Translations under genes and position numbers: made by a program
NCBI GenBank assembly: GCA_028023455.1
Contig: JAQFVV010012477.1
Location: forward strand, 3,311,865 to 3,375,864
Direction: 5' to 3'
Source: Epiperipatus broadwayi
Lineage: Eukaryota > Onychophora > Udeonychophora > Euonychophora > Peripatidae
Length of the DNA stretch: 64,000 nucleotides
Shown: piece after piece, positions 27,413 to 39,408 of the stretch
Numbering within the stretch: position 1 is the first letter of the stretch
How the letters are laid out: each line of letters opens with the position of its first letter
Notes under the pieces: generated by a model
The model's database searches: none
Seen by the model: only the letters and a program-made list of their open reading frames with translations
What the model was told of the DNA's origin: nothing

Positions 27413-27454
27413 TTAATCTCAGGGTCGTGGGTTCGAGCCCCACATTGGGCACCA
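27413..27454 (+). repeat. tRNA-Lys(CTT) 3'-half copy / extended PBS
   Basis: These 42 nt match the 3' half of tRNA-Lys(CTT), from the anticodon loop (TTAATCTCAGGG) through the T arm (GGGTTCGAGCC) to the acceptor (ATTGGGCA) and an encoded CCA at 27452-27454. Both mismatches to the usual tRNA are CpG to CpA. Read on the minus strand it starts TGGTGCCCAATGTGGGGC, a tRNA-Lys primer-binding site directly after the minus-oriented LTR. There is no 5' half, so this is not a tRNA gene. It is longer than the usual 18-nt PBS. Confidence 0.75.
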
Positions 27455-29459
27455 ATTATAATGATTGAAATGAAAGTGAAGATTGAATCTAACTGCCAAC
27501 TATGATATCTGCTCTACAAGGTGCCATCTAGGCATTTAAATCTAGAAAAATTTATAGAGTAGGCAAATACGCACTGTTAAGATTCCACTTTATTTAAATA
27601 TTCAGATCGTTAGCCCAAGTCACTAGCTCAGTGGAGTAGCAGAGATAATAAAATATAAATTTTATATCTTAAATATAAAAGAATAAAAGCCACTGCCAGA
27701 AATTAACACATAAAAATATTTATTTACGCACATATAAAATAACATTTAAATTTTGAGGAATAAATTCAACATTTTAGATTTTTCTATTAATCTTTAGTTT
27801 TACATTTAAGTAAATTACAACCATGAGTTTAATATTTATTTAGTGAGTCGAGGATGAATAGACTACATAGATCTGCATTTGAAAAGAAAATATTCTTCCC
27901 TGATTTAACCTTAGGCAACAAATTTCGCAATCAAACCGGCGCCAATCCATCTGATACATTTATGTATTCAATGTAGCATGAAAATATGACAACACAAAAT
28001 ACTATACTGTCAGGAATGTACATCTGATCAGTAAGTAGAATTAGAGAAGACATTGTCTCTCCACCAACAGGAATGTTACATCTGTTGGCGAGTAGAACAA
28101 TAAACATAAAACTCCATAGGAATGGACTGCAGTCCTTTGCCATCTTACAAACCCATCCATAGGCAAACAGAAGGTGTGTGGCATATATATATATATATAA
28201 TCCTGCCTGTAGCGGATCTCATACTACATCTACAATTACACAAATATATCCAATCCATTGAACCAATTCAACTATGAAATGAATAACCTAAGATTACCCT
28301 CCTTTAATATAACTTTACAAAACTATATAGCCATTCACGCCCGACTTAAATTTAACATTTAAATACGTTCGCACAGATTATTTTTATACAATTTGTTTTA
28401 TAATGTTGAGTATAGATCGGCTGCACAGATTCCACAGTCAAAAACATTCCAAATTAAACACAACCGATCAAAATACAAAGTCATTCGATAATGTCAATTG
28501 CTGAGGAAATACAGGAGACCCTTTGGTGTTCATCATAAGACACCACGGTGGCATCGTTGACTTATATATTCTAATCGACTGTGAAAACCACAACATAATC
28601 AACCGCTAATGAATCTCTGCAATGTCTATACCCAACTTAAATGTAATGCATTTAATAATTTCTATGATAGATATTACTACAAATAATAATAATAAAATGG
28701 AAATGATTTTAGCAAAACTTAACTATATAAATTTAAACAATCAATTATTAATTTGAAAATCAAATAAGAGTTCATTTTAAAATTTAAATTAGCTGAATCT
28801 TTAAAAAAAACATTGACGAAAGTTCTTAATTACTTTTTTTTGTTGTTGTTAATTTGTAAAGTTCATAGCTCACGGTAGAAGAGTCCAGGTTTCTGCTTTT
28901 AATTCCCATGATGCCTCCATTGGAAGATAATGTTCTGGAGATGGCAATAGCTGGTTCAAGGTATCACAGTCTTTTCATTTTTTTTATAGAGAGTGTGGTA
29001 TGTGCGTCCTACCACATCTCTCAAACACAAAACGCTGGAACTGTCCAAAAAAACTGTATTTCCCTTTTTATATTACCCACACGGATTCAATCAACAAAAT
29101 GTCACTAATCCATCACTTTCATTAGGGTCCAAACCAAGGCTTAGTGCTTCCATTGGCCCAAGGCTAGCTTGCTTTTCAAACAATTTATAAACAATCATTT
29201 CCATTTACAGATTACAAGAATTAATTAATACCTGTTTTTATTTTTAAATCTTGTACTTTTTTTTTATTATAAAAAAGTACGTTCAAATACTTATTTATTT
29301 GTTTTTTTAAAAAAAAATATTTTTAAAGTTTGGCATCTGTGCGAATGTATATACGTTTAACAAACATTTTAATTTTAGCGTTTAGTTTTTTACTTTTATT
29401 TGCGAACTTTTAAGTTTTTATTTTAAATTAATGTAACGACATATTTATATATCGTTACA
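27455..29459 (-). mobile_element. LTR family A, minus-oriented right arm
   Basis: The inverted partner of the left arm. On the minus strand it starts at 29459 with TGTAACGATATA and ends at 27455, followed at once by the tRNA-Lys primer-binding sequence. That fixes the orientation and the 3' boundary of the LTR. There is no gag or pol. Together the two arms form a palindrome of about 4.16 kb. The minus-strand frame at 27931-28143 lies inside this LTR and is not called as a gene. Confidence 0.75.
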
Positions 29460-29463
29460 ATAT

Positions 29464-31175
29464 ATTATACTGGGTTCGATCTGATGCTGAATACTCTTGC
29501 TTTGCAAGCTTGGTTTAGCTGGGTTACAACCTTTTTTATAATACATTTATAATCTTATTTAATTATAAATATTTGAGAATGAACTGGCACATTCAAGAAA
29601 AGTGGAGAATACTATTGATAGCAAAGCTGCCAATACTACCCACGATAAGACCAAGTTATGCAATGCATAACATGATCACATTTCCAGATCGTGGCCCACC
29701 TCGACTGTTAGATTCATACCCCTACTATCCAAACACTTTATTTGTTTCGGAGTAAACCCCGGATGCCAGCTAGTTCAGAGATAACATGTTCAGACAGTAG
29801 GCCCATAATCCAGTGCTTGAAAAATCCCTTAACCAGCTCAATCTATTTTTAATTCAATAACAAAATATTGTTTCACTTAAATAGTGGCAAAAGAATTGAC
29901 CAACAAATCAAGCTTTATGTTTAAAGACAATTTATTTTAATTAACATTTATTAAACTAATTTTAAATATTTTATACATCTTGTTTACTAATATAACACAC
30001 ACACATTTATAATTTACACACTATAATATCTTAAGAGAAAGCATTAAATAATATTTGAAATTTAAAATACAATGACATCAATATACTAATGCATGAACAC
30101 ACACAACATTTTAAACACACATATTAATAGTTTGTCTATGTATGCTATAGAGTTTTTAAACTTGACTCCTGAGGCTTTATGAATGCAATGGCTACTTTAA
30201 AAATGAATATAAGAAAATATTATTACCTAGGATTTTGAATGTGGATATTTTTTGCTGTTTGCTGCTTCTAATGAAGTATTTCTAACCAGTTAGATTTGAA
30301 GTTTTCTTGTGGAGATTTGATGCTGATTATTCTGAGGCATTTTCTTTAAGACAATTAGATATTGAGTGGCTTCAGGTTGTTACACAGGCATCACTTTTAT
30401 TGGGTAGGTTGGCTGTTTTCAACAGACTTCAGGCTGGAGAAAGTCATATGTTTTCCAAGGTTTTAACACTGCTTTCTTGATTGTGGATATATAATAAACT
30501 GACTAATATAACTCACTGATAGATTGTACTGAACTTTTATCTCAAACACAATTCAAACTCAACTCAAACTCAACTAACTTGACTAACTATCTGATAAAAA
30601 TTTGTCTATTTATACATGAGGCATGTTGTCATTTTGATATCCTCCAGCAATATCTGTTGTCAAAGTTCTTTTCATTAGTAGCTAATCTTTTGGAGATAAG
30701 CTTTTTAATCCTGTTGTTTTTTACATTTGTGATTAGTAGCCAATCGCTGAACTTGTTTTATATTTTTAATTAGTAGCCATCACTGAGTGTTTTTTAATTT
30801 TTTAACTTTCATTTATTCTTAATATTTAATACGCATGCATTTATTACATTTACAGTTGCATGCACATATATAATTTGAGATCCATTCACTATTTACTTTT
30901 AAGATGACTTTTTTTTCTTTAACTTAAACAAAAAGAGATTTATGTTTTTAAACTTTTAACGTATATTTTAACTAATAAAAAAACTCTTTAACTTCTTTTA
31001 TGAAACTTTAACTTGACACTTCTAAAGCAAACCCCCCTCCCCTCTTTTAATTAAATAACTGTAACTTTTATTTCAAAACTCTTAAACTTTTACTTTTACA
31101 TTTTCTTTTACAAAAGATTTTTATTCTAATAATTTTTTAAACAAAATTATTATGTGCCAACACAATGTTGGTACA
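29464..31175 (-). mobile_element. Solo LTR, family B, minus strand
   Basis: Read on the minus strand from 31175, it starts TGTACC...TTGGCACATAATAATTTT and parallels the 5' LTR at 49725-51448. Shared blocks are GAGGGGAGGGGGG against GGGGAGAGGGG, the TTGAG-rich tandem stretch after the promoter region, TGGTCAATTCTTTT against CGGTCAATTCTTTT, GCTGGCATCCGGGG against GCTGGTGCCCGTGG, and GATCGAACCC near the end. No internal region is attached. Its 3' end abuts the 5' end of the family A LTR, so the two insertions are joined or nested. Confidence 0.7.
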
Positions 31176-32954
31176 ATTAACATCAATTTATTAGTTAGCA
31201 GAGTTATATTGACCAGTAAAATTTAATTTTACTATTAACTTTAATTCCTTTAAATGTACTGATTCAGAGGTGAAATGGATTTTGCTATTTTTTATGCTTA
31301 CTCCATCACTGTAAATGTAAAGTTGAAACATAAGATTAGTAGAATTAAGCAGATAGTGATTTTTTTGCTTATCCTAGTATATTTATTTGCTTATTTTCTT
31401 TCCGAAAATATATTTATGCAAATATATTTATTTTATATAAAAGATAATAAATGTCTCTTATCATATGTTGTGAGTAAATATGTACTCATATATTACTGAT
31501 ATTTTGTCTTTATTCAGTTTAAAATATATTTCATGATGTATTAGTTTAATTAAGCTAACATCCTTGGAGTTTATTCTTAAGAAATAGTAATTAATTGGTG
31601 AAAATACTTACCCATGAAATATGCATATTAATTATAATTTAAATTAAATTAATGTATTATTGTAGTATTAAATAATAATTTGTTTTTTTATAATCCTTAA
31701 GATTTTTTTAGGTTATAGAAGAAAACTGCTTAGATCTTAAAGAAATTGATTCACCTTCAACCTATAAACTGTAATAAATTTAATATATAAAAAAAGAAAG
31801 AAAATTATATATGTTTATTACTCTATCAATGTCATAATATCACATAAATCTAAATAAATGTATTTAAGTTTTTTTATTAAATTTGCCCTTTATATTTTTT
31901 TCTTTTAATTGTAAGATTGTTATTTTACATCATCATTGATTTTCAAGTCACAAAAGAGAGTTGTTAAAATATTTACAGTTTATTTATCCTCAGACATTCA
32001 ACACACACACATGTATTTTCTTTTGCTTAGAAATATTAAATTCCCATTAGTTTTTCTTCCATAGCATAAGCTTGTGGTTAAAACACCTGTAGAGGTCCCT
32101 ACTATCGCATTTTATACGCATATTATCGAGGTTATAGCCTCAGTAAATATTACTTATGTGCGTTTAATAAATTTATAATTACAACTTATTATAACATTAT
32201 AAAAATTCTTTACACTTTACATATAGACAAAAAACAATAATGATTACACTAAATGAATCTCTGTAGTTATTTATTTATTTATTTTACATTTATTTTGGAA
32301 TTCATAAAATGCCACTTGACTCCAAGGTATATATTTTTAAAAACTCACACATATGTTGTAGAGAGTCATAATTAACTAATAAAATACATTTTCCCATTGT
32401 TTTTTATATAAGTTTAGCTTGTCCGAAAGTAAAATATTTATTAATATTACTCATTTTTAATGACTGATACATATAACTTTGTGCTTAATTTATTTATGTG
32501 GCTTAACAAACCTTTTTTTTCAGTCCCATATATATGTACCATTATAATTTCAGCTTGCCCAATTTGTGGGCTTATTAAATAAAATTGAATTACTCTCCAT
32601 TATGTATCCTTACAGTTTTGGGCTTCTAAATATATTTGCTTGAGAAATATGTTGTATCATTGTAATTTTATTTTTATTATTCTTTTTCAAGTGTGACCTG
32701 ATAAATGGTTTGAAGAATCCTATAATATTATTAATATATTGTTAATGATAATGCATTTTATTCACAAGTTTTTGTAGTTGTAACTTTAATATAAAAATAT
32801 ATCATGTTTAATGAAGGAAATTTCATTTGAAGAAAATTTTATTCCTTGGAAATAATCAGCATCAATGCTTTTGTGAGATAATTTTTTTAGCAGCATCAGA
32901 AAGTGTAGTACTTTTTTTTGATAAATTTATTTTATTTCATAGTTATAGAGATAT
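31176..32954. other. AT-rich stretch, no gene seen
   Basis: No supportable features. Several AT-rich open frames of 60-75 aa (for example near 31275) have hydrophobic, low-complexity translations expected from base composition. Confidence 0.4.
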
Positions 32955-33420
32955 TTGTTTAAAACATTTTATAAAGACATAGTAGTGTCACTGAGATTAA
33001 AGATTAAATGTTGGTCAGGTCTAGCATTAATAATGAGGAATTCTTTAAAAATGTTTCAAGATATGTCTAGAAATTTAAAGGGCAAATTAAATGCTAAGAT
33101 AGATGCCATCTCTTCTAAGATGTATTGCCAAATCTGATACTAATTCAAAGATATTTGAAGCTCTTGAAGCTTATGTTAAAGAATTAAAAGCAACTAAATT
33201 GGATATTAATTTTAAAGAATTAAAAGCTGATTTATAAGCCAAGGTAGATGCTAATGCTCAGGAAATTAAGATTAAAATTGAGAATATTATTGAACTTCAA
33301 AAGAAGGACATTGTGAAATGTAGACAGGAATATAAAATGTTAGGTCAAGTATTAATATAGGAATTCGAGATAATTTTGAAGTTAAAAGTTCTTTTGCTAC
33401 TGATGGTTTAATAAAGTGAA
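32955..33420 (+). pseudogene. Decayed coiled-coil ORF of a retroelement
   Basis: Frames joined by one shift (near 33115) and one TAA (33234-33236) give a Lys/Glu-rich coiled coil: NLKGKLNAKIDAISSKM, then FEALEAYVKELKATKLDIN, then AKVDANAQEIKIKIENIIEL. A later stretch with KVILIAKFYFKENT and FDRRTFKAV extends toward 33640. This resembles the coiled-coil ORF1/gag of retrotransposons. It lies upstream of a decayed PLE endonuclease, but a link between them is not shown. Confidence 0.45.
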
Positions 33421-34059
33421 AGCTCAACAGAGATGACAATTTTAAGGTTCAAAGTTCTTTAAATAAGAAAGGAAAAGTCATTCTAATAGCCAAATTTTAT
33501 TTCAAAGAGAATACCATAATAGGCTTAAAGTCTGCTGACAAATTTTATTTAGGCAATAATCGTGAATAGAGATTTTAGTTTTGACAGAAGAACTTTTAAA
33601 GCTGTACAGGCTATTATACAAAATAGATTTTCATAAGTAATTTGTGAGTATTATGTATTTTAACGATTTAAATATAAGCAATTGATATATAAAGAAATAT
33701 GACTGAGAAAAATTATTTGAAAGGGCAAGTAAAGTAGAAAGATTCAGCTCTTGTCATTCTATACATAATGATGGCACAATGTGTTTAGTTTATAATAATG
33801 TAAATTTAGAGAGTTTATCTCATCATTGGAGACCAATAAAATGTGTAAATTGACATGGCAATAGTAATGAATATTTAGTTTATAGCAGGGACAGCAGTGA
33901 TAAATTTATTCGGTATAAAAAAAAACTATTTTTAAATAGACTAAAATTTTGATTGTTTGCTTGAAGTTGGTTATAAGATGGAAAAGATTAACAATATTTT
34001 TTTTCAATTTAAAAAGAGTTATAATGGTTTAAAGAAATTGAATATTGATAGTAAAAATG

Positions 34060-34468
34060 GATATCTATTCCATTTATTTCAAATGCTCAAGTGAAATTTG
34101 TTAAGGATATATATAAAGATGTGTTTAATGTTTCATTTTGTGTTATAAATAATATTAATAAATTAGTGAATAATTCTAAAAATGTCATAGTTGTCAAGCA
34201 GAAAAGTAATGTTGTGTATCAAATTTTTTGTAGATGTATGTAAAAAAGATTAAAGAAGCATGAATTGTTATATAAGTGTGTGAAAAGTAAAAAGAATAAT
34301 TTAATGACTGCTTCAGTTTTCTTGGATCATGAAAGGACATGTAAATATAAATTTAAGTTTGATATTGAAAGTGTTAAGGTTCTTCATGAAGAGAGAAACC
34401 ATAATAAAAGAAAACTTAAGGAGGAAATTTTAATAAATAGAAATAAAATGAATTTAATTAATAGATAA
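34060..34468 (+). pseudogene. Decayed GIY-YIG endonuclease end of a PLE
   Basis: The translation runs PFISNAQVKFVKDIYKDVFN, NINKLVNN, then KSNVVYQIFCRC, a TAA at 34240-34242, KRLKKHELLYK, DHERTCKYKFKFDIESVKVL and HEERNHNKRKLKEEILI. This is the order of the linker plus GIY-YIG domain of Penelope-like elements. The part holding the second Cys pair and the YIGQT motif has been deleted, so the nuclease is dead. It differs clearly from both other PLE types in this window, giving a third lineage. Confidence 0.65.
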
Positions 34469-34904
34469 GCTGCTAATCTTAAAATTTGGGATTTGTGGAA
34501 TTTGAGTTGATGATATTTGCTTCCATTTTGTTTTTGAATTTAATAGCAGTTGAGCAGAAATTAAACAAAAGCACTTCTACAGACTGAAAGACTGTATATA
34601 ATAGTCTATTATCATTACATTTATTTTTATTATTATTATTACAATAGTTTTTTAGGTATTTACATATTAGATCTGCAACACGTATTAGATCTTCAGCCTC
34701 TTTTCACATTCATATCAATCCACTAACAACTTTCTAATTTTTTGATCTGGCTAAAAATAATGTATATACTTGTATCTTCTACAAACTTAAAATGATAAAT
34801 TTATTGAAATGAACCATATGTACATATTCTTTCAGCAGATTTACAAAGTTATCACAGCCTCAATACATATGTTAACAGGAGCTGTAGGTGTAATATATGT
34901 TGCA

Positions 34905-35455
34905 GGTCTAATTATAAAACAATTACTAAATTACTAAAGTACTATAAAATATTATCGCAAAACACTAAAATATACACATACGTTACTTACCATGTAATAT
35001 ATAAAAATATGATATGGAATAAAAATCAATATTAAAAAGTAAATTATGCAATTCCCAAATGTTACTTTAAATATGGACAAAGCAGTCACTAAATTACAAA
35101 ACGTAGTCTAAAATATTATTAAAAAACTATAACCCCTCAGCCCCCAAAATGGACATTTACTTAACATGGGTTTGTGCAATCAAAAAAAGTTGATCTTAAA
35201 AAGTAAATTATGCAATACTAAAAATTTGAATTTGATCAAAAAAAATAAAATCATAAAAAGTACATTTTTAACAACAGTAAAAATTTTGATTTGTCATACA
35301 AAAAATATTTAATTAATGACATGTGATTATGCAATTCCCAAAGGTAAATTTAAATACAGACAAAACAAACACTAAATTACAAAAATTGTCTAAAATATTA
35401 TCAAAAAATGGAAAATTTACATACATGTTACTTACCATGTAATGTATAAGAGGAA
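34905..35455. repeat. Diverged tandem duplication, ~285-bp period
   Basis: TTATGCAATTCCCAAA followed by ACACTAAATTACAAAA occurs at 35044-35125 and 35330-35410. ACGTTACTTACCATGTAATA near 34980 matches ATGTTACTTACCATGTAATG near 35425. The copies are old, and no coding is seen. The downstream part (35505-35600) resembles 57280-57400 (ATGGAGA, a C-rich run, GTGATTGCACAGTA against GTAATTGTGCAGTA), so a dispersed repeat is involved. Confidence 0.5.
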
Positions 35456-37164
35456 TTGTCATGATGAAACAATGGATTGTCTGTTCTACTTTATTTTAAG
35501 TGGATCAAATTTTTATGCCAACATGGAGACTTAAACATACCCCCCTCAAATGAATGTGTAATTGTGCAGTATTTCACGTGAATGGGATTCTTGCCCTCCA
35601 AAAAAAATAGGTAATAAATGTATTTTTTAAAAATAATATTAAAAAAATCATAAAATAAAGAAATATGATAAAATTGGAACACTTTTATTAATTGTTCATT
35701 CTGGAGGAGATATTTTTTGATTTTGTTCAGTATGGAAATGAACACATCATTATAATAGCATCAATCAGAGTTGACATTGCATTGCATTATCATTAACCTA
35801 GATTCTGAACTGCAGCAAATCATTCACACATTTCAGAATTTTCTGATGTTTTTCTTTGTTTCACACATTAATGTAAAATATATGATAAAATGATTATTAC
35901 TTATCAGGAAATAATAAATTTGACTTCATTTGATAGATATTTTGTTTACTACTGAAATAAATTTTAAATGTTCACATTTTGTTTCTGTAAATATTTAAAC
36001 AATGAGATCACAATCAAAACAAAGACTTTACACGTCATTGTTTTTAGAAGGATTTTCAGTTTATAAAATGAATGAAATATTTTTTAATTCTTATTATTTT
36101 TAAACATCCAAATAAATAGTTATTTATTTCTCATATATCTAACAAATTATGCTTTGAAAGTTTAAATTGTCTGAATATTTATTGCAAAATTGTGATATTT
36201 TCTTACTCATAAATATAAAGTAGATTGTTTATGAGAAACTAATCTTGTAAATTGCTTCAGGACATATTTATGTTAGCTGCTAATATAACATTTTATTTTT
36301 GAAAATAAAGTATTTCAAGTCAAAATAAGTTATTAATAATTTAAATTTCTTCATATCTAATAAATATAGTGTAAATTATTTTTAAAAAAAATATCTAAAA
36401 CCATAATAAATTTGCAAATAAACATGTTTTTGCATCATTCGAAGCGACTATGTTGTAAAACACTGAAAATTTTACATCTTTGGCAACAGACAATGGCTGA
36501 ACATGTCAGGGTGGGGCTTATGTCTATTTTATGAGTAGGAATTTTGAATTTCCCACTTTTTAGTGCTAAAGTTTGGCAAAAAAAGTTATAATAAAATATA
36601 CCGTTTTACATGCATTTTAACAAATAATACTTATGAAAAAATTCACCAGGGAGCAAATTGGTCAAAAAACCAACTAATTCACTAGAAAGAGCTGAAAGAT
36701 TAATTCTAATGATAATGTAATAAAAATAAAAAGATAAAAGACAAACAACGTATACTTCTATGATAAAATGGTAATAATAGCAACGTATATTTACTAAATT
36801 AAAATCACATGAATCAAGCAAATATGCAAGTAACATCTTGAAGTAAAACAATGGAATACAATTGAAATCTGGAAAATAATTAATCTTGAATTAAAACTAT
36901 GATAAAAGCTGTTGTCAAAATGAAATCTGGATAATAACTGAGTCTGTCAAAAAATATCAGAAAAAAATTCCACATTTTGATATGGAATTGGATTTAAAAC
37001 AAAAAAACACATTTTGATACCACATTGGATAACATTGCAGAGTTTATGTGACATGATCACAAAGTTAAACATTTATCACAGGTGTAAAAAGGCCTACCAT
37101 TTCTATGTTGCAGATCTATTACGTAAGTACCATTTTTTAATTAACAGATATTTTATTTGTATTA
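35456..37164. other. AT-rich stretch, dispersed-repeat fragment
   Basis: Apart from the 35505-35600 fragment shared with ~57.3 kb, nothing recognisable. A GC-richer patch at 36460-36560 has no ORF. Confidence 0.35.
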
Positions 37165-37190
37165 TATATATATATATATGTGTGTGTGTC
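37165..37190. repeat. (TA)n(TG)n microsatellite
   Basis: A short TA run followed by a TG run just beyond the 3' end of the decayed PLE. Confidence 0.85.
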
Positions 37191-37229
37191 ATATTATTAT
37201 TACTATTTGCGGGATATTCTGTGTAGTGA

Positions 37230-38306
37230 AAAAGCTAAATGCTGACATTTCAGTACAATATCAAATACCTTCCTCAGAGCGTCCTCTTTCTCAAATCATA
37301 AGAATGCATGTGAGATTTAAAATCGTTTTTATCATTTTCTTTCTCCTCATATTTAAATTCTATTGGTTGAGAAGTTTTAAAATTTATTTTCTCTTCCAAT
37401 AGTTTCTTCCAAATGTTGTTAATCTTCTTTAACTCACACCTTTCATTTATGCTCTTGGGCCTTTTAAAAATCTCTATAGCTTCTCTTAGCAATCTCTGGT
37501 CATATTGTTCAATTTTTGCTAAAATATTTGTTTTTTCAAAATTGATATCATGATTTGTTAATTTAATATGAGAATAAATAGCTGATGAATTGGACTTTTC
37601 TCTCACTGCCTGAATGTGTTTTTCCTTTCTAATATTTATTCTACGATTAGTCTGTCCTATATATGTATGTGGACAGACCCTACATGGACTTTCATACACA
37701 CCATGACACTCCAAAGCAATTTTATCTTTAGGAAGAGGAAATATTTCACTAATTTTTTTATAAGTAGTGTAAATTGTGTGAATATTATTATTCTTTAAAA
37801 TGTTACCAATTCTATCAGTTACTCCTTTAATATATGGCAAAATTGTCTTAATTTTTGATGTATCAAAATCTTTTTTCTTTTGATATGTATAAGCCCTATT
37901 AATAATTTTGTAATTAAAACCATTATGAAGAAGCATTTTATTAGTAGCAAAAAGGTCCCGGTGAAAATGGCTATCATCAGAAAATCTCTTTGTTCAATCC
38001 AATAATGTCTTTGCCACTGAAAATAGTTGTGCAGGATGGTGATGAGAAGAAAAATGCAGATATCTCCCAGTGTGTGTTGGTTTTTTATATATACCATGGG
38101 ATAAAGAACCATCTTCCCTTCTTTCAATCAAAACATCTAAAAAAGGTAATTGATTATTATTTTCTATTTCCATGGTAAATTTAATATTGTTGTGAAGAGA
38201 GTTTAAAAAATTAAAAAAGTCACCAAGAGCATGCTTACCATGAGGCCAAATAACAAAGGTATCATCAACATACCTCAGTCATATAGATGGTTTTTTAACT
38301 GCTAAA
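37230..38306 (-). pseudogene. 5'-truncated classic Penelope element
   Basis: Minus strand. An RT fragment starts at motif C (LRYVDDTFVIWPHG, ~38280), then QLPFLDVLIERR and KKPTHTGRYLHF. An open 220-aa frame (37936-37274) follows, with LPYIKGVTDRIGNILKNNNI, PLPKDKIALE, then GIY-YIG endonuclease GVYESPCRVCPHTYIGQTNR, KEKHIQAV, and the catalytic Glu in REAIEIFKRP. In-frame TGA codons at 38279-38281 and 37994-37996 and loss of everything upstream of motif C make it inactive. It is a classic Penelope/Poseidon type, unlike the pair at 45-49 kb. A hammerhead-like fold lies in its 3' UTR (37230-37285). Confidence 0.8.
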
Positions 38307-38803
38307 GTCAATATATATATATATATGTACTTGGTACAATAAATATTGTTAATTTTTTTTATTCAAATTCTTTATGAATATTATTATAAATTTATATTTA
38401 TATATATGAAATATTTTTAAGAAAATTATTTTTAACATCTATTAAAAATTATCAATTTATATAAATATATAATACATTGAGATCATGAAACTGATATAAT
38501 AGTTAACTAAAATACTTCAAACAAAGCATAAGACAATATTTTTTATAAGTAGAGATTAAACAGAAAATTAATCTGCCTGTTGATTGTGTTACATTATTTC
38601 TTTATATAAAGAGTTCTTTGAACCACTTAAGACAGATATAATAAATTTTAAACTGAATGATACAGTTCATTTTAGAGGTAATATAATGATATTAATATTA
38701 TTAATTGTTATTTCTGAGAGTTTTCTCAACTTAAATATGTCAATACTGATTCAAACAATAAAAACATGTAATCTACCATGCTTCTAGTGCTTAATATATA
38801 TAT
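38307..38803. other. AT-rich gap between PLE and retrozyme array
   Basis: A TA run near 38314-38327 and AT-rich sequence with no gene or repeat recognised. Confidence 0.4.
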
Positions 38804-39364
38804 GAAAAACAAAAATGCAAGTTAAAAAACTTGCTAACGCTTGTATTTATGTCCACAGATGGCATTCTACCAAAAACACCGATCAAGCATATGTTTTGTT
38901 TACATAAACGTCAGAGTAGTGTTTAGATCTAGTTTCTTTATTCCTGTCTCAAGCTGAATAGAAATTGTTTCATAAACGCTCAGAGTTTGTGTTTAGATCT
39001 AGTTTCTTTATTCCTGTCTGATAGTGAATACTACTCTGACGTTTATGTAAACAAAACATACGCTTGATTGGTGTTTTTGGTAGAACGCCATCTGTGGACA
39101 TAAATACAAGCGCTAGCAAGTTTTTTAACTTGCATTTTTGTTTTTCATAAATGTACCTTTGAGGTCTTTCTTGCAATGATATAGATTGCAGAGGCTTCTA
39201 CTATGTGGTGATGCTGAACTGAGATCAGACCCATATAGCTATCTGGTTTGCTATGCTGAGTTTGAAGACGTTACGTGTCTAAAAAATTCACGCTTGCAAG
39301 CTGAATAGAAATTGTTTCATAAACGCTCAGAGTTTGTGTTTAGATCTAGTTTCTTTATTCCTGT

Positions 39365-39408
39365 CTTTCACTGATGATAGCACATAGCTTGAAATCATGA
39401 TCTGAAAG
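39365..39408 (+). ncRNA. Type I hammerhead ribozyme, copy 1
   Basis: Stem I is CTTTCA (39365-39370) paired with TGAAAG (39403-39408), 6 of 6. Core CTGATGA is at 39371-39377. Stem II is AGC/GCT with loop ACATA. Core GAAA is at 39391-39394. Stem III is AUC/GAU with a two-base loop. Predicted self-cleavage is after C39402 (AUC triplet). The order stem I-core-II-core-III-stem I is the type I topology. The pair next to stem II's core end is U-U rather than G-C, which may weaken it. Very short stem III hammerheads are known to work best as dimers, which fits a tandem array. Confidence 0.75.

Noticed and set aside
27413-27454. tRNA-Lys gene
   Set aside because: Only the 3' half is present and CCA is encoded. 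The 5' half and A box are missing upstream, so it is a primer-derived copy.
27931-28143. Minus-strand 70-aa frame with a hydrophobic N-terminal part
   Set aside because: It lies wholly inside the family A LTR and is not kept as a recognisable frame in the related LTR at 61.7 kb.
29573-29755. 60-aa plus-strand frame resembling an exon
   Set aside because: The sequence aligns with the 3' part of the family B LTR at 51.2-51.4 kb, so the frame is incidental.
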